From SAR202 cluster bacterium AC-409-J13_OGT_754m (GTDB lineage: Bacteria; Chloroflexota; Dehalococcoidia; Lucifugimonadales; GCA-2712585): 44,653 bases of DNA. A model generated the notes under the pieces. That model did no database searches. It had not been told where the DNA came from and saw only the letters and a program-made list of their open reading frames with translations. Of the stretch, positions 16,950 through 24,266 are shown in pieces. The stretch lies in assembly GCA_009391235.1 (NCBI GenBank), contig VEXD01000005.1, positions 1 through 44,653 on the forward strand, read 5' to 3'. Position numbers and translations under genes: made by a program. Position 1 is the stretch's first letter. Each line of letters begins with the position of its first letter.

Positions 16950-18476
16950 ATGAGAGCTCTTTTAAGTGTTTCAGATAAAACGGGACTATTAGATTTTGCT
17001 AAGAAGTTGGTTGCAAATGGCGTATCTTTGGTCAGCACAGGCGGCACATACCAAATGCTTACAACTCATTCCCAACTACCGGTGCAAAAAATTTCAGATA
17101 TGACTGGATATCCTGAAATATTGGAAGGCCGAGTTAAAACATTACATCCTAAAGTCCATGGTGGGCTATTAGCTCGTAGAGACAAACCCGACCACATGGA
17201 TCAACTTAATAGAGCGGGAATCGAAACGATAGATCTAGTTGTCTGCAATTTATATCCATTCGCTGAAACCATATCACGGGCAACAGTTACTCTGGACGAA
17301 GCTTTGGAGAATATTGATATAGGTGGGCCTACTTTGTTAAGGGCAGGTGCAAAGAATTTTCCATTTGTCATTGTGGTTACTGATCCAGACGATTATGTCT
17401 GGGTTGGCCAGGAATTGTCTAACAATAATGTAACGCAGGAAATGCGGCAGATGTTAGCTCACAAGGCTTTTAAGCATGTCTCTCAATATGATTCTAACGT
17501 TGCCTCCTATCTTTCTAGCAAGAAGGATCTGAAATTAGATTCAATGATAAGCGTTAATTATAAAAAGATTTTTGATTTGAGATATGGGGAAAACCCTCAT
17601 CAGAACGGAGCGGCATATGGTTTTGACGCAGATTCAAAAGGGGTTTTACAGGCTGATCTACTACATGGTAAAGAACTATCTTTTAACAACTTACTAGATG
17701 CTGATGCGGCTTGGCGTATCGTGACTGAATTTGATGAACAGACCGTTGCAGTCATAAAGCATTCTAATCCTTGTGGGCTTGCGAGTCATAAAGATCAACG
17801 AGAGGCTTACAATCGTGCCTTTGAAGGAGATTCAGTGTCTGCTTATGGAGGAATTCTCGGGTTTAATCGTCCTGTTACTCTTGAAACTGTAAAAGCAATG
17901 AAAGGTGTATTTTATGAGGTAATAGTTGCTCCAGATTATATTCCGGATGCCTTAGATCTATTGAAGAAGCGTCGAAACCTCCGGATTATTCGTATGCCAT
18001 CACTAAATTACCAAGTGGGTGGATATGACATTAGGTCTGTGAGTGGAGGTGTTTTGATTCAAAATCCAGATCTGATAATGGATAACTCGCAAGAATGGGA
18101 AACGGTTACCGAGATTCAACCAGATGATAGACAATTTAAAGACCTCGAATTTGCTTGGAAGGCAGTAAAACATATCAAATCTAATGCGATTGTATTGGTT
18201 AAAGATTTATGTTTAATTGGTATGGGAGCGGGTCAACCTAACCGTGTGACTAGTGTTGATCTTGCTGCTCGGGTTGCCAAGAACAAGTGTGAAGGTTCTG
18301 TACTGGCCTCTGATGCATTGCTACCTTTTTCTGATAATGTAGATTTGGCTGCCAAGATCGGCGTGGCCGCTATCATTCAACCAGGGGGTTCTATTAGAGA
18401 TCAAGAATGCATAGATGCTGCTAATGCACACAAAGTCTCTATGGTTATGACAGGGAAGAGACATTTTAGGCACTAA
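16950..18476 (+). CDS. purH: Bifunctional AICAR transformylase / IMP cyclohydrolase
   Basis: Carries out the last two steps to IMP. The N-terminal cyclohydrolase (MGS-like) begins MRALLSVSDKTGLLDFAK, with VSTGGT and GRVKTLHPKVHGG. The C-terminal transformylase shows LRYGENPHQNGAAYG, VIKHSNPCGLA and GMGAGQPNRV, and ends FRH as many PurH proteins do. I place the start at ATG 16950 (508 aa) because it matches the family start; a GTG at 16923, directly after the purM stop, would add nine residues. It is third in the purF-purM-purH run, with pyrF 16 nt downstream. Confidence 0.96.
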   Translation: MRALLSVSDKTGLLDFAKKLVANGVSLVSTGGTYQMLTTHSQLPVQKISDMTGYPEILEGRVKTLHPKVHGGLLARRDKPDHMDQLNRAGIETIDLVVCNLYPFAETISRATVTLDEALENIDIGGPTLLRAGAKNFPFVIVVTDPDDYVWVGQELSNNNVTQEMRQMLAHKAFKHVSQYDSNVASYLSSKKDLKLDSMISVNYKKIFDLRYGENPHQNGAAYGFDADSKGVLQADLLHGKELSFNNLLDADAAWRIVTEFDEQTVAVIKHSNPCGLASHKDQREAYNRAFEGDSVSAYGGILGFNRPVTLETVKAMKGVFYEVIVAPDYIPDALDLLKKRRNLRIIRMPSLNYQVGGYDIRSVSGGVLIQNPDLIMDNSQEWETVTEIQPDDRQFKDLEFAWKAVKHIKSNAIVLVKDLCLIGMGAGQPNRVTSVDLAARVAKNKCEGSVLASDALLPFSDNVDLAAKIGVAAIIQPGGSIRDQECIDAANAHKVSMVMTGKRHFRH

Positions 18477-18492
18477 TAGTAGGCTTTTTAAT

Positions 18493-19335
18493 ATGGAGAC
18501 GTTTGCTGAAAAATTAGATAGGATCACAAATAAGAAACGAAGTTTTCTTTGTGTAGGACTTGACCCCGATCCGAAAAGGATGCCTATATCGGATTTATTA
18601 GAATTTAATAAATCCATCGTTGATTCTACAATAGATCTGGTCGCAGCTTACAAACCAAACTTGGCATTTTACGAGGCCCTTGGGTTGAAGGGATTGGATG
18701 AACTAAGACGCACCATAGATTACATAAGAACACTATCTAGCGAAGTGTTAATTATTGGTGATGGCAAGCGAGGAGATATAGGGCATACGAGTGAAGCGTA
18801 CGCTAAGGCACTGTTCTCTGAGTGGCAGTTTGATGCAGCTACTGTTAATGCCTATGCCGGATTAGATTCTATCGATCCATTCCTTTCGTATAAAGATAAG
18901 GGAGTCTTTATTTGGTGCAGGTCTTCTAATCCAGGTGCAGTTGAATTACAGGACTTAAAGATTGCAAATGGTGAACAGGAAAAACCTTTATATGAGTATA
19001 TGGCTTCTCATTACTATCGCTATAACCTTAATGGGAATATGGGATTAGTTGTAGGTGCTACTTATGGGGATGAGATAAAAATTGTGCGGACGGCATGCCC
19101 GGATGTCCCATTCCTTTTGCCTGGTGTGGGAGCCCAAAAAGGTGATATGGAAGAAGCTTTACGTTCCGGTATAGACCAATACGGACGGGGACTCCTTATT
19201 AATTCTTCTAGAAGCATAATTTATGCTTCTAGTGGTCTTGATTTTGCAGAAGAGGCTCGCATACAAGCTTTAGATTTCAACAAGACGATAGATTTTAACC
19301 TGGGTCTTTTGGGTAAGGAATGGAGTCATATTTGA
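18493..19335 (+). CDS. pyrF: Orotidine 5'-phosphate decarboxylase (PyrF type 2)
   Basis: Makes UMP from OMP. Its 280 aa and motif set fit the longer type 2 family: FLCVGLDPDPKRMP at the start, YKPNLAFYEALG, and the catalytic loop IGDGKRGDIGHTSEAYAKA with the Lys/Asp pair. It is the only pyrimidine gene here, sitting behind the purine genes. Its end overlaps the glpX start by 16 nt, so translation is probably coupled. Confidence 0.94.
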   Translation: METFAEKLDRITNKKRSFLCVGLDPDPKRMPISDLLEFNKSIVDSTIDLVAAYKPNLAFYEALGLKGLDELRRTIDYIRTLSSEVLIIGDGKRGDIGHTSEAYAKALFSEWQFDAATVNAYAGLDSIDPFLSYKDKGVFIWCRSSNPGAVELQDLKIANGEQEKPLYEYMASHYYRYNLNGNMGLVVGATYGDEIKIVRTACPDVPFLLPGVGAQKGDMEEALRSGIDQYGRGLLINSSRSIIYASSGLDFAEEARIQALDFNKTIDFNLGLLGKEWSHI

Positions 19336-20312
19336 GAAATAGTAACATTAATTCTGTACTTGGAAATGAGTTGCTTAAAGTAACACAGGCAGCGGCTATT
19401 TCTGCTGTCAGATATAAGGGAATGGGTGATAAGGAATTGGTAGATCAAGCGGCTGTTGATGCTATGAGATCTACTTTAGCTAATGTAGATATGGATGGGA
19501 TAGTTGTTATAGGAGAGGGAGAGAAAGATGAGGCTCCCATGTTGTATATAGGCGAAAGACTTGGTAATGGTTTTGGACCTGTGGTGGATGTAGCTGTAGA
19601 TCCTATAGACGGAACCACCTTATTATCGAAGGGTTTGCCAGGTGCTATATCGGTTATGGCTGTTTGCAGTAGAGGTGAGATGAACTGCCCAAAGTCACAT
19701 GCTTATATGTATAAAATTATAGTAGGAAAGAAAGCAAAGAGCGCCATAGACATCGACGACCCGGTGGCTGTTAACCTTAGTAATATTGCAGAGGCACTAA
19801 ATAAAGATATAACAGATCTTACAGTAGTTGTATTAGATAGACCAAGGCATAAAGATTTACTTTTAGATATTAAGAATGCGGGAGCTAAAATCAAGTTGAT
19901 TTTTGATGGTGACGTTATGGCAGGCTTGCAAGCTGCTTTACCAAACTCTGGAGTGGATGTTTTAATGGGCATAGGTGGTACTCCTGAGGGTGTGCTTACG
20001 GCAGCCGCTTTAAGGTGTATAGGTGGAGAAATTATATGTAGAGCTTGGTCTAAAAATGACGAAGAGAAACAACTTGCAGTACAAAATGGAATAGATCTAG
20101 ACATTGTCTACTCAACTGAAGATCTAGTAGGGAAAGGTGATGTAGTCTTTGTATGCACTGGTGCAAGCAATGGAGATCTGGTGAGCGGTGTAGAATTAGA
20201 TAATGGTGGTGCTTTAACCCATTCGGTTTACATGGGCACTGATGTAGGGGGAATAAACCGAGTTGAAATGTACTATGATAAGCTCCAAATAGATAAGCTT
20301 CTCTATGCTTAA
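19320..20312 (+). CDS. glpX: Class II fructose-1,6-bisphosphatase (GlpX)
   Basis: Hydrolyses fructose-1,6-bisphosphate to fructose-6-phosphate in gluconeogenesis. Its 330 aa are usual. Metal and substrate motifs are present: VVIGEGEKDEAPMLYIGE, DVAVDPIDGTTLLSKG and the GIGGTPEGVLTAAAL loop. In some lineages GlpX also acts on sedoheptulose bisphosphate. It starts at ATG 19320 inside pyrF and is followed after 34 nt by an aldolase gene that supplies its substrate, so the two form a functional pair. Confidence 0.95.
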   Translation: MESYLRNSNINSVLGNELLKVTQAAAISAVRYKGMGDKELVDQAAVDAMRSTLANVDMDGIVVIGEGEKDEAPMLYIGERLGNGFGPVVDVAVDPIDGTTLLSKGLPGAISVMAVCSRGEMNCPKSHAYMYKIIVGKKAKSAIDIDDPVAVNLSNIAEALNKDITDLTVVVLDRPRHKDLLLDIKNAGAKIKLIFDGDVMAGLQAALPNSGVDVLMGIGGTPEGVLTAAALRCIGGEIICRAWSKNDEEKQLAVQNGIDLDIVYSTEDLVGKGDVVFVCTGASNGDLVSGVELDNGGALTHSVYMGTDVGGINRVEMYYDKLQIDKLLYA

Positions 20313-20346
20313 GATAATTGCCTGAGTTGAATGAAAGGGGTATTAA

Positions 20347-21384
20347 ATGGATAGTTATGTTCTTAATCATATTGCGAAAGCCTTAGTTGGTCCATCAGTT
20401 GGAATATTGGCTGCGGATGAAAGTACCGGTACGATTGGGAAGAGATTTCAAGCTATTGGCGTTCAATCGACAGAGGAAAACAGACGCAACTATAGGGAGA
20501 TGCTAGTTGCTACGGAGGGCATTTCACAATATATTAGTGGAGTGATTCTTTATGATGAGACCATAAAGCAAAGTTCCTCAGAAGGACTTCGTCTAGTTGA
20601 TGTGATCATTTCAAAAGGTTTGATTCCAGGTATAAAAGTGGATACAGGGGCAAAACCACTAGCTGGAACTAAAGATGAGTTGGTTACAGAGGGATTAGAT
20701 GGGCTACGACAGAGACTTGCGGAATATAGGGAGCTAGGCGCTCGATTTACCAAATGGCGAGCTGTAATTACGATAGGGAATGATATTCCAAGCTCTTATT
20801 GTATCCATGTAAACGCTCATGCTTTAGGGCGTTTCGCGGCTCTGACTCAGGAGGCTGGAATGGTGCCAATTGTAGAGCCAGAGGTATTAATGGATGGAAC
20901 TCACAGCATAGATGTATGTCATGATGTAACCAGGACAACCCTTAAGCAGGTATTTTACGAATTGAATTCTCAGGGAGTGGATCTGACAGGAATGCTACTC
21001 AAACCCAATATGATACTTCCTGGCAAAGCTGGCTCTATAAAAGCGGAACCTTCAGAGATAGCTGAAAGAACTATTGATTGTTTTCAAGATTCGATTCCTG
21101 AAAGCGTTCCTGGGATTGTTTTTTTATCTGGTGGGCAGAGTGATGACGAAGCTACAGCTAATTTAGATGCTATTAATAGGAAAGCACAAGAAATTGGAGT
21201 ATCATGGGAGTTGAGTTTTTCGTATGGTAGGGGCTTACAATCGGCTCCCCTCGAGATCTGGAAGGGTGATAATGTTAATAGAAGTAGAGCCCAACAGGCA
21301 TTTTATAATAGAGCATATTTAACCAGCGCAGCTCGACAAGGAAAATATGATAAGGTAATGGAGACTAATCTTCTAGAAATCTGA
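20347..21384 (+). CDS. fba: Class I (Schiff-base) fructose-bisphosphate aldolase, eukaryote-like
   Basis: Reversibly joins DHAP and glyceraldehyde-3-phosphate. The 345-aa protein has the animal/plant-like class I sequence, not the archaeal-type class I or the zinc class II: GILAADESTGTIGKRF near residue 20, FTKWRAVI with a catalytic Lys, VEPEVLMDG with the catalytic Glu, and GMLLKPNMILPG with the Schiff-base Lys. The C-terminus is typical (ALQSAPLEIWKGD). It follows glpX with an AAAGGGG ribosome site. Together they make fructose-6-phosphate from triose phosphates. Confidence 0.94.
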   Translation: MDSYVLNHIAKALVGPSVGILAADESTGTIGKRFQAIGVQSTEENRRNYREMLVATEGISQYISGVILYDETIKQSSSEGLRLVDVIISKGLIPGIKVDTGAKPLAGTKDELVTEGLDGLRQRLAEYRELGARFTKWRAVITIGNDIPSSYCIHVNAHALGRFAALTQEAGMVPIVEPEVLMDGTHSIDVCHDVTRTTLKQVFYELNSQGVDLTGMLLKPNMILPGKAGSIKAEPSEIAERTIDCFQDSIPESVPGIVFLSGGQSDDEATANLDAINRKAQEIGVSWELSFSYGRGLQSAPLEIWKGDNVNRSRAQQAFYNRAYLTSAARQGKYDKVMETNLLEI

Positions 21385-21432
21385 AGGAAAAGATTTGGTC
21401 TGAACCGTCCTGGTTCATAATAGCTCACCTGT

Positions 21433-22017
21433 ATGAAGAAACTATTAGTTGCGACAAAAAATCAGGGAAAACTTAATGAATTTGTGACTCTTTTAGCTGA
21501 GCTTCCTTATAAATTGGTGTCTTTGAATACGTTGGGTATTACAGAAGTAGTAGAGGAAACTGGGTCTACGTTTTATGAAAATGCCTTAATTAAAGCTAAA
21601 ACTTATTCTCGGTTAAGCAAAATGGATTCACTGGCAGATGATTCAGGGCTAGAAGTTGATGCTTTAGATGGCAGACCAGGAGTTTGGTCTTCCAGATATG
21701 GTTCTGAGAGCATGTCGGATGAAGATCGGGTTCAACTGCTGTTAAGTGAATTACAGGGAGTACCCTGGGATAAAAGAACTGCTAGGTTTAAATGTGTTAT
21801 TGTTTTGGCTACTACCCTTGGTTGTATTACTACGGTAGAATCATCAATTGAAGGGTTCATACAGTGCAAGGCACAGGGTTCTAATGGGTTTGGATATGAC
21901 CCCATTTTTTATTTGCCTGAAAGCGATTGCACAAGTGCCGAGTTGGCTACTAGAGATAAGAATGATATAAGTCACAGGGGTAAAGCAGCTAAACAGTTAA
22001 TTAAAGTTTTCAAATGA
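21433..22017 (+). CDS. rdgB: XTP/dITP diphosphatase (HAM1/RdgB)
   Basis: Removes non-canonical purine nucleotides (ITP, XTP, dITP) from the pool. Its 194 aa match. Diagnostic motifs: KKLLVATKNQGKLNEF at the start (SxNxxK-type binding loop), SLADDSGLEVDALDGRPG, and GSNGFGYDPIF followed by DKNDISHRGKAAKQL. The stop overlaps the moaA start by 4 nt (ATGA). Confidence 0.95.
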   Translation: MKKLLVATKNQGKLNEFVTLLAELPYKLVSLNTLGITEVVEETGSTFYENALIKAKTYSRLSKMDSLADDSGLEVDALDGRPGVWSSRYGSESMSDEDRVQLLLSELQGVPWDKRTARFKCVIVLATTLGCITTVESSIEGFIQCKAQGSNGFGYDPIFYLPESDCTSAELATRDKNDISHRGKAAKQLIKVFK

Positions 22018-23033
22018 ACATGATTTCAATTGTTGATAAATATAGAAGGCCTATAAAGGACTTAAGGATTTCAGTTACCGACCGGTGTAATTTCCGTTGT
22101 CCTTATTGTATGCCTGCCGAAATATTCGGTGAGAGCTATTCGTTTTTGGATAAGGCAACAATCTTATCGTTTGAGGAAATAGTAAGATTAGCTAAGATAT
22201 TTGTTTCGCTTGGAGTGAAGAAAATTTGTTTGACTGGCGGAGAACCTTTGATCAGGCGTGATTTGCAAGATTTGATATCTATGCTATCTGAAATTCCAGG
22301 TATAGAGGATTTAACACTTACTACCAACGGTTATTTTTTGGCCCAAAAAGCTGAAGCTTTGAAGGAAGCTGGGTTACATAGAGTAACTGTTAGTCTTGAT
22401 AGTATTGACGATGAAGTGTTTCAACAAATGAATGGCCGCGGTTATAAGATAAAACGTGTATTGGAGGGCATCGAAAAAGCCGCTTCTGTTGGATTGAGTC
22501 CTATTAAGATAAATGTAGTAGTCCAAAAGGGAATAAACGATTCTACTATTGTAGATATGGCTCGCCATTTCAAAGAATCTGGCTATATTGTGCGATTCAT
22601 AGAATATATGGACGTAGGTAATATTAATGGTTGGCAATTGGATGATGTAGTAACTGCTCGACAGATTTTAGATATGATTCATTCTGAAATGCCTCTTCAA
22701 CCCTTGGATAAGAATCACCCAGGGGAGGTTGCTGAACGATATATGTACAAAGATGGTATAGGGGAAATTGGCATTATAGCATCAGTGTCTAAACCGTTTT
22801 GCAGGGATTGTTCCAGAACGCGTATATCAAGTGATGGGAAATTCTACACATGCTTATATGCAGGATTGGGGCATAATTTACGAGATCTGATGCGTTCTGG
22901 CATATCTGATGATGAGTTGAGAAATGTGATATCAGGTGTCTGGACAGGAAGAGTGGATCGGTATTCTGAAGATAGAAATGTTGGACTTGGATCTACCTCT
23001 AAGAAAATAGAGATGTATCAAATAGGTGGGTAG
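22014..23033 (+). CDS. moaA: GTP 3',8-cyclase MoaA (radical SAM)
   Basis: The first step of molybdenum cofactor synthesis: GTP to 3',8-cyclo-7,8-dihydro-GTP. The 339-aa radical SAM protein has the N-terminal CX3CX2C cluster (CNFRCPYC), the GGEPLIRRD loop, the C-terminal CX2CX13C second cluster (CRDC ... C) that binds GTP, and the conserved C-terminal Gly-Gly (QIGG). It is coupled to rdgB by an ATGA overlap. The next gene carries MoaC, the enzyme that uses the MoaA product. Confidence 0.97.
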   Translation: MNMISIVDKYRRPIKDLRISVTDRCNFRCPYCMPAEIFGESYSFLDKATILSFEEIVRLAKIFVSLGVKKICLTGGEPLIRRDLQDLISMLSEIPGIEDLTLTTNGYFLAQKAEALKEAGLHRVTVSLDSIDDEVFQQMNGRGYKIKRVLEGIEKAASVGLSPIKINVVVQKGINDSTIVDMARHFKESGYIVRFIEYMDVGNINGWQLDDVVTARQILDMIHSEMPLQPLDKNHPGEVAERYMYKDGIGEIGIIASVSKPFCRDCSRTRISSDGKFYTCLYAGLGHNLRDLMRSGISDDELRNVISGVWTGRVDRYSEDRNVGLGSTSKKIEMYQIGG

Positions 23034-23063
23034 AGCTTTTTTACAGGAATATTTAGATTTTAT

Positions 23064-23954
23064 ATGATAAATATTTATACGGATGGTTCATGTGATGGAA
23101 ATCCTGGAAGAGGTGGATGGGCAGCTATAATAATAAAGGGTGATAAGAGGGCTGTCATTTCCGGGGAAGAAGGTCACACTACGAATAATAGAATGGAGCT
23201 CACGGCAGCTATAAAGGGATTGGAATCTTCTCCCAAAGGGTCTGAGGTTACTGTTTTTAGCGATAGCCTATATGTGGTCAATACGATGAATAAAAATTGG
23301 AAACGCAAAGTGAACAATGACCTATGGGAACAATTAGACATGCTCGCAACGGCTCGTAATATAAAATGGAAATGGATCAAAGGTCATTCTGGTCACCCAG
23401 AAAATGAGGAAGCTAACAGAATTGCAGGACTTCAGTCTGGGGTCATAGGACGTGCGGACTATTCAGATTTAACAATTGAAGGCTTAACTCATTTGGATGA
23501 ACATGGACAAGTGAGAATGGTCGATGTTGGGAACAAAAGCATTTCTAGTCGTTCGGCAATTGCAAAAGCATTTGTCAGGATGGAATCTGGAATTATAAGG
23601 ATGATATTGGATGGTGAGATTCCAAAAGGAGATGTTTTAGCTTGTGCAAGACTAGCGGGAATAATGGCCGCTAAACAAACTTCTAGCTTGATTCCTCTTT
23701 GTCATCCTATAGAGTTAAATCAAGTGAAGATTGATTTAGATTGTGATGAATTACGGCATGGTATAGTAGTCAGAGCTACGGTAAGTACTAATGCTCGTAC
23801 AGGAGTGGAGATGGAAGCTCTGACTGCTGTAACTATCTCCTCGTTGACCATATACGATATGTGTAAGTCATTAGATAAAAGCATTTCCATTGAGGAAATA
23901 ATATTGATTAGCAAACGTGGCGGCAAAAGTGGTGATTATCAACGAGATGAGTAA
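23064..23954 (+). CDS. RNase HI-MoaC fusion protein (ribonuclease HI / cyclic pyranopterin monophosphate synthase)
   Basis: One uninterrupted 296-aa frame encodes two unrelated enzymes. Residues 1 to about 125 are RNase HI: D7 in YTDGSCDGNPG, E45 in NNRMELTAA, D67 in FSDSLYV, and H108 in KGHSGHPENE. The fourth carboxylate (Asp134 in E. coli) is N118 (NEEANRIA), and the basic protrusion is about 13 residues shorter than in E. coli. After a short linker, MoaC runs from about 141 to 296, with MVDV, IPKGDVLACARLAGIMAAK, SLIPLCHP, TGVEMEALTA, YDMCKS and KRGGKSGD, including the catalytic Lys residues. MoaC makes cPMP from the MoaA product, and moaA is 30 nt upstream. Both halves look folded and mostly intact; the MoaC half is the more confidently active. 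Confidence 0.95.
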   Translation: MINIYTDGSCDGNPGRGGWAAIIIKGDKRAVISGEEGHTTNNRMELTAAIKGLESSPKGSEVTVFSDSLYVVNTMNKNWKRKVNNDLWEQLDMLATARNIKWKWIKGHSGHPENEEANRIAGLQSGVIGRADYSDLTIEGLTHLDEHGQVRMVDVGNKSISSRSAIAKAFVRMESGIIRMILDGEIPKGDVLACARLAGIMAAKQTSSLIPLCHPIELNQVKIDLDCDELRHGIVVRATVSTNARTGVEMEALTAVTISSLTIYDMCKSLDKSISIEEIILISKRGGKSGDYQRDE

Positions 23955-24035
23955 TTCATTCGTCAAAAGTTGGTTAAAAAATGGTCCAGATTAAGTCCTA
24001 ATACGAATGGTTTGGTTTGCAGTTACCTCAAATAA

Positions 24036-24065
24036 TTGACATGATTAGCTGACCGTGACTATATT
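24036..24065 (+). promoter_or_regulatory. Sigma-70-type promoter for the tRNA gene
   Basis: A perfect -35 TTGACA at 24036-24041, an 18-nt spacer and -10 TATATT at 24060-24065. Transcription would start about 40 nt before the tRNA at 24111. This is one of the two clearest promoters in the window. Confidence 0.7.
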
Positions 24066-24110
24066 AGCCTTTGGATCTTATTAGGCGACTGGCTTATAGG
24101 TCCAATAGGT

Positions 24111-24186
24111 GGCAACGTAGCTCAGTGGTTAGAGCGGGCGCTTCATAAGCGCTAGGTCACTGGTTCGAACCCAGTCGTTGCCACCA
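24111..24186 (+). tRNA. tRNA with CAT anticodon, probably elongator tRNA-Met
   Basis: A full cloverleaf can be folded: acceptor GGCAACG/CGTTGCC, D-arm GCTC/GAGC, anticodon stem GGCGC/GCGCT around loop TTCATAA, T-arm ACTGG-TTCGAAC-CCAGT, and an encoded CCA end. The anticodon is CAT. G1-C72 pairing rules out initiator tRNA-fMet. Pairs 4-69 and 5-68 are A-T, resembling elongator Met more than the C-G pairs that TilS reads in E. coli tRNA-Ile2, but the anticodon arm and 8-nt D-loop look somewhat Ile2-like. Elongator Met is preferred. The other bases of the 312-nt gap (23955-24266) show only the promoter. Confidence 0.93.
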
Positions 24187-24266
24187 ATTACCTTAGCTTT
24201 TGATATGTTGCGGGTATTTGTAAAACGCGGATCTCTGAATCACGGCTTTGGGATAAACTTTCCTTT

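Noticed and set aside
24111-24186. tRNA-Ile2 (lysidine-modified CAT)
   Set aside because: The A-T pairs at 4-69 and 5-68 look more like elongator Met, though the anticodon arm leaves some doubt.
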